Assembly (NCBI GenBank): GCA_009839775.1
Contig: VXOZ01000005.1
Span: 1-32,382, forward strand
DNA from: Chloroflexota bacterium
GTDB taxonomy: Bacteria; Chloroflexota; UBA11872; VXOZ01
Direction: 5' to 3'
Length of the DNA stretch: 32,382 nucleotides
The translations under genes were made by a program, and so were the position numbers. The notes beneath the pieces are model-generated. The model was not told the origin of the DNA. It saw only the letters and a program-made list of their open reading frames with translations, and made no database searches. The number at the start of each line of letters is the position of its first letter. Position 1 is the stretch's first letter. Below are positions 5,360 to 11,125 of this stretch, one piece after another.

Positions 5360-5527
5360 ATTTTTATCCGCAAACCAAGGCGACTGGCTGGAGCGCAAAG
5401 CCGCTCTTCTGTTCCTCAGGTAATGCGCCGAGCAGTCTTAGAATTTGCGTCAATTTGCCGCCGCCCCTTAAACTGGCAGCTCTTTTGTGATATGCTTATC
5501 AGGGTTGATTCTAAAATATTTCAGACC

Positions 5528-5746
5528 ATGGCCAAGAAAAGCAAGAAGAAAGCCAAGAACAAGCGCTCGTTGGTGGCGCTGGTCAGCACCGTTACGGGCC
5601 ATCGCTACGTGATCAAGAAGAACAGCACCAATACGCCCGACAAGCTGGAGCGGCGCAAGTATGACCCTTTGATCCGCAAAACGGTCGTCTACAGGGAAAC
5701 CGCCAAGAATCTGGGCCGCAACGAGGTCAAGCCGCGAAAGAAGTAA
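5528..5746 (+). CDS. rpmG: 50S ribosomal protein L33
   Basis: Structural protein of the large ribosomal subunit. The 72-residue product has the L33 hallmarks: a basic N-terminus, RSLVALVSTVTGHRYVIKKN, then TPDKLERRKYDPLIRKTVVY and a basic end. It is the Cys-free form, since the positions that carry zinc-binding Cys pairs in some bacteria are not Cys here. ATG 5528 is chosen because the protein then starts MAKKSKKKAKN as expected; the frame is open to 5423 but the extra part is unlike L33. There is no Shine-Dalgarno sequence; TATGCT at ~5493 could be the -10. rpsJ follows after 67 nt on the same strand, with another -10-like TATACT between. Confidence 0.93.
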   Translation: MAKKSKKKAKNKRSLVALVSTVTGHRYVIKKNSTNTPDKLERRKYDPLIRKTVVYRETAKNLGRNEVKPRKK

Positions 5747-5813
5747 TTTTAACTATATCCAAAAAGGCTTCCGTGCCTTATACTGATAACACTTAAGACA
5801 ACTTAACCGATAG

Positions 5814-6137
5814 ATGAGCACCCAGACCGCCAATACCCAGAAAATCAGGATCAGGCTGAAAGCCTACGACTACAAGGTGATAGACCAGTCCGCCAAACAG
5901 ATCGTCAACACGGCGCTCAGGACCGGCGCGTCCGTCAACGGCCCCGTGCCGCTGCCGACCAAGCGGACCGTTTACACTGTCGTCAAAAGCCCGCACGTTT
6001 ATAAAAAAGGCCGGGAACAGTTCGAGATGCGCATCCACAAACGCCTGGTGGACATCATCAACCCCACCGCCCAGACGATAGACAACCTGACCCACCTCTC
6101 GTTGCCGGCGGGCTGCGATATAGAGATGAAAATGTAA
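5814..6137 (+). CDS. rpsJ: 30S ribosomal protein S10
   Basis: Component of the small subunit head, also the transcription factor NusE in other bacteria. The 107-aa sequence matches the family throughout: KIRIRLKAYDYKVIDQSAKQ, GPVPLPTKRTVYTVVKSPHV, EQFEMRIHKRLVDI. There is no SD; the leader is short, with TATACT at about 5779 as a likely -10. In most bacteria rpsJ opens the large S10 operon (rplC, rplD and so on); here it stands after rpmG and is closed by a strong terminator (6136-6164), with an unrelated gene on the opposite strand beyond. It is therefore detached from that operon in this genome, or an extra copy; I favour detachment. Confidence 0.96.
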   Translation: MSTQTANTQKIRIRLKAYDYKVIDQSAKQIVNTALRTGASVNGPVPLPTKRTVYTVVKSPHVYKKGREQFEMRIHKRLVDIINPTAQTIDNLTHLSLPAGCDIEMKM

Positions 6138-6164
6138 AAACCGACTCCAAGAGCCGGTTTTTTT
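6136..6164 (+). terminator. intrinsic terminator of rpsJ
   Basis: CCGACTC (6141-6147) pairs with GAGCCGG (6151-6157) with one A-C mismatch, loop CAA, flanked by five A and seven T (6158-6164). A textbook terminator overlapping the stop codon region. Confidence 0.85.
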
Positions 6165-6199
6165 AACGCTTGCGGCGGTCAGCCGTTCGTACTGGCAAA

Positions 6200-6225
6200 C
6201 CCCGTTCCCGGCAAAGGGAACGGGG
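6200..6225 (-). terminator. hairpin behind the 6237-6563 gene
   Basis: CCCCGTTCCC (6200-6209) and GGGAACGGGG (6216-6225) form a perfect 10-bp stem with a 6-nt loop 11 nt past the minus-strand stop. Reading the minus strand TTTGCC follows, a weak U tract. It could also back up the rpsJ terminator. Confidence 0.6.
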
Positions 6226-6236
6226 CGAGCCGGGGA

Positions 6237-6563
6237 TCAGATGCGGCAACGCACAGGTCTGGTCAAAACCTCGCGGGCCCGCACAAGGTAGAAGGGCTCC
6301 AGGGACCGGATCGCCATGGCCGTGTCGCTGATGTCGTTTTTCACGTCATCGCGACTGGTACCTGCCGGCGGGTCTGCGACTTGCCGGCGCAACCGCCTGT
6401 AGCGCTTACGAGCCAGCCGGCGCAACCAGAAACGGTTGCGCCTGATAGCGAGGCAGGCCTTGGTGTCCGATCCGGATATGACAGCGTGCATGAGGTGCTC
6501 GAACCGCTTGGTCAGCCGTTTGCCGGCCGTAATCGCTTCCAGCATGTTCAACTCCCTGCTCAT
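6237..6563 (-). CDS. hypothetical basic protein (108 aa)
   Basis: No family recognised. The product is strongly basic and helical: an Arg-rich central part (LAIRRNRFWLRRLARKRYRRLRR, residues ~39-61, longer than quoted motifs usually allow a name for) suggests nucleic-acid binding, and a C-terminal helix ends in RPVRCRI. ATG 6563 is preceded by AAAGGAA, 7 nt upstream. It has the longest and most structured leader in the window: from the TGTTATAAT promoter (6767-6759) about 190 nt with three stems, one of them a 14-bp hairpin just before the SD (6596-6641). The Arg-rich product and the structured leader together make autoregulation an idea worth testing, but this is inference. Confidence 0.6.
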   Translation of the reverse strand: MSRELNMLEAITAGKRLTKRFEHLMHAVISGSDTKACLAIRRNRFWLRRLARKRYRRLRRQVADPPAGTSRDDVKNDISDTAMAIRSLEPFYLVRAREVLTRPVRCRI

Positions 6564-6595
6564 CGGGTTCCTTTCTCCGAACGCGCCCTCCTTTT

Positions 6596-6641
6596 GAGGA
6601 TCGCCTCCTGTCCTGCAACCCAGAACAGAAGGCGGACCCTC
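6596..6641 (-). promoter_or_regulatory. 14-bp stem-loop in the leader of the 6237-6563 gene
   Basis: CGCCTCCTGTCCTG (6602-6615) pairs completely (two G-T pairs) with CAGAACAGAAGGCG (6621-6634) around a 5-nt loop, with GAGG/CCTC flanking (6596-6599/6638-6641). It lies ~20 nt before the SD on the transcript. Another stem (GTTTGCT 6663-6669 / AGCAAAC 6704-6710) lies further upstream in the same leader. Confidence 0.5.
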
Positions 6642-6758
6642 AAGTTATAAATTCCCGGCTTAGTTTGCTACTACTCCCGCGCCTATGCGCCACAGGGGAA
6701 GACAGCAAACCGCCGCAAGTGTTAAAGATCAACGCCCCTCGGGGAGGGGGGTTTGCAT

Positions 6759-6767
6759 ATTATAACA
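6759..6767 (-). promoter_or_regulatory. -10 region of the 6237-6563 transcript
   Basis: Minus strand TGTTATAAT (6767-6759), the same extended -10 used at 2888-2880 and in the cassettes. No clear -35. Confidence 0.45.
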
Positions 6768-6795
6768 CCTTTAGCAGAATAAATCCACGCTGCCT

Positions 6796-6824
6796 TTGAC
6801 AAATAAGCATAATCATGATAATCT
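6796..6824 (+). promoter_or_regulatory. promoter of the 6855-7532 gene
   Basis: Consensus TTGACA (6796-6801), 17-nt spacer, TAATCT (6819-6824), giving a leader of about 24 nt with no SD. Confidence 0.5.
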
Positions 6825-6854
6825 TGGAAGCTATATTATATCCTTATTCAACGT

Positions 6855-7532
6855 ATGGAAAGGTTAGACAGCCGAACGAAACAAGAAACCGGCGAAGGGA
6901 TGCTTGAGCGCCTGCGGAAGGGTTCGCTGGAGCACCAGCTGGTGGCCAGCTTGGTCGACAGCCTGGCGAATGCCGACCAAGCCGCCGCCCATGCTTTTGC
7001 TTGCCAAAAATTACGCGAATCGACTAGCAGGATGATAGAGAGGTGCCGAGAAGACAAAGGGGGCGGATGGCTCAGTCATTCTTATTACTTGCCAATCTAC
7101 AAATTTTACCGATCATTTTATGAAAGCTGCAGCCAAGCGGGCTGCCTGCATCTGGATACGGATAACTGCCTGAGGGCGGGCCGCCGGGAGATTGATTTCA
7201 ATCCGAGCCAGAAATTTGACATGTTGGTAGAGGGTATCGGCGGTAACGAGGCGGATTTGCCGTTGACCGAACCGGTTTTCATGATCGAATACCAAGAAGT
7301 CAGGAGCTTGTTGCTGACGGAAGAAGAACAGCCGCGTAAAGCCCGGCTGGTTAAAGAGTACAGAATGACCGCCGCGGCAATCAAAGAATTCATTGATAAC
7401 GACCGAATAAACTCGGCTGCCGAGAAGGGGTTTATTTTTCAACATTACAAGCAGCCGCTGGAGCAACTGGCGGAAACCTGCCTTGACCTCGCCCTGAGCA
7501 TGGAGTACGCCCACCACCATCTTGCCGACTGA
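6855..7532 (+). CDS. hypothetical protein (225 aa)
   Basis: Soluble, mostly helical protein of unknown family. Features: N-terminal charged helix, a stretch of aromatic residues SHSYYLPIYKFYRSFYESCS at ~73-92, two Cys-containing segments between ~91 and ~106, an acidic middle part (EGIGGNEADLPLTEPVFMIE) and a C-terminal helix ending in MEYAHHHLAD. There is no signal peptide or TM segment. Upstream is a good TTGACA-N17-TAATCT promoter; no ribosome-binding site precedes the ATG. In-frame ATG codons near residues 16 and 60 exist, so the start is not certain. It converges with the 7676-8158 gene, with a large hairpin (7616-7663) between the two stop codons. Function not assignable. Confidence 0.65.
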   Translation: MERLDSRTKQETGEGMLERLRKGSLEHQLVASLVDSLANADQAAAHAFACQKLRESTSRMIERCREDKGGGWLSHSYYLPIYKFYRSFYESCSQAGCLHLDTDNCLRAGRREIDFNPSQKFDMLVEGIGGNEADLPLTEPVFMIEYQEVRSLLLTEEEQPRKARLVKEYRMTAAAIKEFIDNDRINSAAEKGFIFQHYKQPLEQLAETCLDLALSMEYAHHHLAD

Positions 7533-7615
7533 CCCACTGCCGGCAATCGGCCAGAAGAAAAAGCGCCTGCACGAGCTGGCGCGCAAATGTTTGGCAATGT
7601 TCATATGTGAGATTG

Positions 7616-7663
7616 CGGCACCCCGCCCCTGCCTCCATGCGGAGACAAGGGTAGGGGGTGCCG
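7616..7663. terminator. large imperfect hairpin between convergent genes
   Basis: CGGCACCCC (7616-7624) pairs perfectly with GGGGTGCCG (7655-7663); inside, CCC/GGG, TG/CA and CTCC/GGAG (7633-7636/7641-7644) continue the stem to an ATGC loop. Position between two convergent stops fits a bidirectional terminator or 3'-end structure, but U tracts are lacking on both sides. Confidence 0.5.
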
Positions 7664-7675
7664 ACTGAGCTGGCG

Positions 7676-8158
7676 TTACCAGAATCCTTGCAGTTGGTCT
7701 TTCAATTCGAGCAGGATATCGCCCAGACGCCGCAAACCGGTTGCGATTTCGTCCAGGCCGCCGGAAACCCGGCTCAGTCCCGCGTTGACTCGAATAACGC
7801 CGTCGTTGACGGCTTCGACCTTGTGCTTGGCCGCGACCAGTTTCTCATTGGCTGCCGCCAGATGAACGGCGGCTTCGGCCGGGTTGTCACCGGCCGCCAC
7901 CAGCTCATTGCTCGCTTCAAGGATCAGCTCGCTGATTTGAGGCAGCTCGCCGTTAACCTCGGCCAAGCCGGCGCTCGTTTCTTCCAAGCCGTCACTGACC
8001 TCGAAGACGCCGGCGCTGACTTGCTCCACCGAACGGCCTGCTTCCGCCAAGCTGTCGCGAATGGTGTTGGATCTGAGGAAGTTGAAAGTGACAATTGCCA
8101 GAAACAACAGGGCAACCAACGATACCGCGATCAGCAACCTCTTGATTTTGGAGAACAT
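7676..8158 (-). CDS. membrane-anchored coiled-coil protein (160 aa)
   Basis: One N-terminal transmembrane segment (residues ~8-28, LLIAVSLVALLFLAIVTFNF) is followed by ~130 residues of heptad-like repeats with small and polar residues (EQVSAGVFEVSDGLEETSAG, then LAEVNGELPQISELILEASN), predicted to form an extended coiled coil on one side of the membrane. The pattern recalls the long helical part of methyl-accepting chemotaxis proteins and YhgE-like proteins, but no signalling or HAMP motif is visible, so I do not assign it. AGGA precedes the ATG at a fair distance. A -10-like CATAAT lies ~110 nt upstream. It may act as a cell-envelope tether or secretion-associated protein; this is inference. 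Confidence 0.65.
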   Translation of the reverse strand: MFSKIKRLLIAVSLVALLFLAIVTFNFLRSNTIRDSLAEAGRSVEQVSAGVFEVSDGLEETSAGLAEVNGELPQISELILEASNELVAAGDNPAEAAVHLAAANEKLVAAKHKVEAVNDGVIRVNAGLSRVSGGLDEIATGLRRLGDILLELKDQLQGFW

Positions 8159-8343
8159 GTAGTCCTCACCACCTTCCCGGTGTCGTGGAGCCGATGCGGG
8201 TGACCGCTAGCTCAGATTGTTAAGGGTCGTCCTTCAGTTCTGGTCAAAGAACTGCGGAACTGCTTATATTATGACACATTATAGAGGTTTATACAAACAA
8301 AGGCCGCCGGGGTTGCATGCAAAATAACGCTTCTTCGCAAATA

Positions 8344-8805
8344 CTAGGCCAGCTGTTCAGATTGAGCGTTTTGCCTAAGTTGGGGCTGCAGCAGCTCCAT
8401 GACAGCGGCGGCCTCATTCGTGTCTATCGGCAGCATGCCTTTTTCTTCAATGTAGTCGTCGAGGGTTTTTTCACCGGATTCGGTAATCCTCCAACGGCCT
8501 ATGCCCACGACATAGCCCTGCTGCTGGATGTAGCATGACGAGTCGGCCACCTTGAGGCGGAATTCTTTAGCGTCCGCATGCGATACGCCGTTGTCGCTAT
8601 CGGGCAAGGTTCCGAAAGAACGGAACAGCCGGACATCGGGCCCAAGGGAACGGCCCCCAGTGGCAACTGCTTCAACTTGATTGATATTGGCGTATTGCCC
8701 GGCTTGGTTGATAATTCTGATCAAAGCCAAAAGAGCCTTGCTGAGCGGCAAGGTGTCGATTTCAGCGATTCTTTCCCGGCGGACGGCTTCCCAACGCTCG
8801 TTCAT
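8344..8805 (-). CDS. hypothetical protein with winged-helix-like tail (153 aa)
   Basis: Unrecognised protein. The frame is open to 8904, but that part is antisense of the tRNA-Ser gene. ATG 8805 is preferred because TATAAT (8820-8815) lies only 9 nt before it, so the mRNA would start at or a few bases before the ATG (leaderless). Residues ~1-40 are helical with many charged residues; residues ~85-125 read GYVVGIGRWRITESGEKTLD, a pattern common in the wing region of winged-helix proteins (W-x-hydrophobic-T-E-x-G). The C-terminus is Gln/Leu-rich. A transcriptional regulator role is possible but not shown. It lies 35 nt behind tRNA-Ser on the same strand. Confidence 0.55.
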   Translation of the reverse strand: MNERWEAVRRERIAEIDTLPLSKALLALIRIINQAGQYANINQVEAVATGGRSLGPDVRLFRSFGTLPDSDNGVSHADAKEFRLKVADSSCYIQQQGYVVGIGRWRITESGEKTLDDYIEEKGMLPIDTNEAAAVMELLQPQLRQNAQSEQLA

Positions 8806-8814
8806 GACAATCAC

Positions 8815-8820
8815 ATTATA
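8815..8820 (-). promoter_or_regulatory. -10 box of a leaderless transcript
   Basis: Minus strand TATAAT with a 9-nt gap to the ATG at 8805. No -35 match; the tRNA-Ser 3' end occupies that place. Confidence 0.5.
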
Positions 8821-8840
8821 TAACATCCATCGAAGAAGGC

Positions 8841-8932
<92 letters not shown>

Positions 8933-9100
8933 AGATACCAGACCAAAGCCTACGGCATTAAATATACCAGAGCGAGGCGCGCATGGCGCTCATTTGGGCA
9001 AAATAAGAAGGGGGCGGGGGGTTCGCAAAATCCGGCCGAAGCATCGCAAAGATGCTTGCGAGTTTGATTAAAAACTTCTGATATGTTCTAATAACAAACT

Positions 9101-9412
9101 ATGAGCGAGAGTTTTTACGAACGAGAATTAGACCGGGTAGACGAGAACCGAAACAATAAGACCTTTTCGGACAATCTAGATACGGACCATGTCGATTACC
9201 AGCACGGGTACAAAAACTCGAAAAACAAGAAAGGCGGCAGAAGAACCCCGACCTCGCTGAGCACCCTGAGCTTGGCCAGATCTATCATGCGGGAAAACGG
9301 CGACGACATGACGGCGGAAGAAATTATCCGAACTATCGAGGGCGAAGGGCGCACGGTAACGTCGGCGTCCAGAAACCACATCTTCAGGCTCGTGGAGAGG
9401 GCGGGCAACTGA
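9101..9412 (+). CDS. hypothetical protein with helix-turn-helix-like C-terminus (103 aa)
   Basis: The N-terminal half is hydrophilic and low-complexity, rich in Asn, Asp, Lys and Tyr (residues 1-50, probably disordered). The C-terminal half (SLARSIMRENGDDMTAEEII and on to RNHIFRLVERAGN) has the spacing of a small helical, possibly winged-helix (HARE-HTH-like) DNA-binding fold; this is by eye and weak. The start has no SD; TAATAA or TATGTT boxes lie within 6-13 nt of the ATG, so the mRNA may be leaderless. The next gene starts 34 nt after the stop on the same strand and is probably co-transcribed. Confidence 0.55.
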   Translation: MSESFYERELDRVDENRNNKTFSDNLDTDHVDYQHGYKNSKNKKGGRRTPTSLSTLSLARSIMRENGDDMTAEEIIRTIEGEGRTVTSASRNHIFRLVERAGN

Positions 9413-9446
9413 AAACGCAGGCTGAGAACCCGAACTCAAGCACGCC

Positions 9447-10151
9447 ATGGAAAGAATACACCCAGAAGAGACGCGAACCGCGGAGCCGGAAATCTTAACC
9501 CCTTTGACCTTCGTCCAGGTTGAAAGTTGCGCCGATATCGACGCCAGGTTGGCGGCCATCTTGGAGGCGCTTGAAGAATGCTCCCGCCAAAAGAGCCTTA
9601 TTTCCCCCGGATACCTTAGGAGGGATAAAATCAGCAACGGCTGCCAGCAAGACGATTACGGCCGGCCAATCAGACTGGTGGAAGGCAATTCCTCCTGCTA
9701 CCATATGCACACTCGGGAATACGAGTCGGCGACCCCGGCATTAGTAGTCACCAAAGGGACGTACGGCGACTACAGCTTTAACGGCCAGTCTTCCGGCAAA
9801 GCCCAAATGGCCGTCACTTATTGGTTGCGGCCGGCCCTGCTTCTCAACGGTCAGGAACTGGAGTCGGCCAGAGAAAGGTCGGTCAGGGAAATATGCGCCA
9901 AATACGCGAAGGACAGTCTAAAGTACGCCTATATCTTGGAGTATGAACTCGCGTCCCGGACGAGATCCGAATCTGGGACTGACAGAATCATCAGAAAGCA
10001 TATCAGCGCCCATTTCAGGAACGGCGAAGCGGTTGAAGCCAGTATCCTGGACCGCGTTGGCGAAAACCGCCAAGCCTCGGAATTGATTATCATGCGCAAC
10101 CGCTTGGGTGAGCTGAGCCAAGAGATCAGACACCCACCGGCGTTCGCGTGA
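9447..10151 (+). CDS. hypothetical protein (234 aa)
   Basis: No recognised family. Soluble, with a mixed alpha/beta look: residues ~80-125 hold many aromatic and polar residues (EGNSSCYHMHTREYESATPA, TKGTYGDYSFNGQSSGKAQM), while ~140-234 is helical and charged. It contains four Cys with no obvious zinc-ligand spacing. ATG 9447 has no SD and follows the 9101-9412 gene by 34 nt, so translation would depend on read-through of the same transcript. The gene ends 5 bp before the stop codon of the convergent permease gene (10157), with no terminator between, so the two transcripts must overlap. Confidence 0.6.
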   Translation: MERIHPEETRTAEPEILTPLTFVQVESCADIDARLAAILEALEECSRQKSLISPGYLRRDKISNGCQQDDYGRPIRLVEGNSSCYHMHTREYESATPALVVTKGTYGDYSFNGQSSGKAQMAVTYWLRPALLLNGQELESARERSVREICAKYAKDSLKYAYILEYELASRTRSESGTDRIIRKHISAHFRNGEAVEASILDRVGENRQASELIIMRNRLGELSQEIRHPPAFA

Positions 10152-10156
10152 TATAT

Positions 10157-10888
10157 TCAAGCGTTGAAAACAAGCAGGTAGATAATCATGGCGGTTGCCA
10201 TTGCGGCCATTGCCCGCCGGACGAAGTTGTTGCCGCCCTTGACAGCCAATCTCGAGCCTATTTGAGCGCCTATCATGTTGGCAAGCAGCAGGGCGATCCC
10301 GAACCTGAAGTCTATCAAGCCGCTGAAGAGAAGCATGCCGATAGCCAGCAAGCTGCTCAAACCGTTGGCCAACAAAGCGGCGGCAACCGCCTGCAACGCT
10401 GTCAGCCCCCTGAAGTAAATCAAGGCCGAAACGGCCAGCAAGTTGTTACCGAAACCCCCGGCCGCGGCAAAACGGGCCGCGGAATAAACCCAAGGCCAAG
10501 CCCTCTTGGGGCGGCGTTCCGTAACCGGAGCCTCTTTTTTCCTTATGACAAACAGCAGGACGATGACCAGGCTGGCAATAATTAGCTTGGTAAGCAAATC
10601 TTCACTAACGCGGATAATCAAAAAAGTGCCCGCTGCGGTAGCTAGCAAATTAAGAACAACGATAGGCGGCAGGGCTCGCTTTTTAAACTGCTTCGCGCGG
10701 CGCAGGTTGCGTAAAGCCGGCGGATAGAAACCGGCGTCTCCGAAAATATGGGTCGCAACGGCGCTGTTGACGGGCAAGCCGATGTAAAGAAGAGCCGCTA
10801 GCTGGATGATGCCGGCTCCACCACCGGACATCGAACCCACCAGAGCGGCCAAGAAACCGGCCGCGGTAACAATCGCAATGTCCAGCAT
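10157..10888 (-). CDS. TauE/SafE-family membrane permease
   Basis: Member of the TauE/SafE (DUF81) group of putative sulfite/sulfonate/organic anion exporters. The 243 residues carry about seven to eight hydrophobic segments and the family's paired motifs: GSMSGGGAGIIQLAALL at ~18-34 in the first half and the matching GGFGNNLLAVSALIYFRGL (~152-170) in the second, i.e. the internal repeat that builds the pore. Length is typical (240-270). TATAAT (10901-10896) is 7 nt before the ATG and there is no SD, so the mRNA is probably leaderless. Substrate cannot be told. It converges with the 9447 gene and lies back to back with tRNA-Trp. Confidence 0.85.
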   Translation of the reverse strand: MLDIAIVTAAGFLAALVGSMSGGGAGIIQLAALLYIGLPVNSAVATHIFGDAGFYPPALRNLRRAKQFKKRALPPIVVLNLLATAAGTFLIIRVSEDLLTKLIIASLVIVLLFVIRKKEAPVTERRPKRAWPWVYSAARFAAAGGFGNNLLAVSALIYFRGLTALQAVAAALLANGLSSLLAIGMLLFSGLIDFRFGIALLLANMIGAQIGSRLAVKGGNNFVRRAMAAMATAMIIYLLVFNA

Positions 10889-10895
10889 GGTGGCT

Positions 10896-10901
10896 ATTAT
10901 A
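10896..10901 (-). promoter_or_regulatory. -10 box of a leaderless transcript (permease gene)
   Basis: Minus strand TATAAT followed by 7 nt (AGCCACC) and the ATG. Transcription from a normal distance would begin on the A of the start codon. Confidence 0.6.
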
Positions 10902-10983
10902 ATTCAAGATTGGGTAGCAGTTCCCTCGCATGGGTGTAAATAGTTTATAATTTACTTTTGTAAGTCAACAGTTTGACTTTTGA

Positions 10984-11060
10984 AGGGGAGTAGCTCAGTT
11001 GGCTAGAGCATCGGTCTCCAAAACCGAGGGTCGCAGGTTCGAATCCTGTCTCCCCTGCCA
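10984..11060 (+). tRNA. tRNA-Trp(CCA)
   Basis: Acceptor AGGGGAG (10984-10990) pairs with CTCCCCT (11050-11056), D stem GCTC/GAGC, anticodon stem TCGGT/ACCGA with loop CTCCAAA, anticodon CCA; T loop GTTCGAA; discriminator G, encoded CCA at 11058-11060. Confidence 0.96.
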
Positions 11061-11077
11061 GACATGATGTTTGGCAG
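11055..11077 (+). repeat. inverted repeat overlapping the tRNA-Trp 3' end
   Basis: CTGCCAGAC (11055-11063) pairs with GTTTGGCAG (11069-11077), 9 bp with one G-T, loop ATGAT. The left arm includes the last two acceptor bases, discriminator and CCA of the tRNA. It marks the left edge of the AT-rich island and might be a terminator or the core of an integration site. Confidence 0.45.
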
Positions 11078-11125
11078 AAACATAAGATAACTACACATCT
11101 GTTGAATATAATTTTATGAGGTGTT

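Noticed and set aside
1511..5364. Cassettes as classical transposons bounded by terminal inverted repeats
   Set aside because: B/E are inverted repeats, but the conserved promoter lies outside B, the payloads are not transposases, the repeats differ between copies while matching within a copy, and I saw no target-site duplication. A mobile origin is still not excluded.
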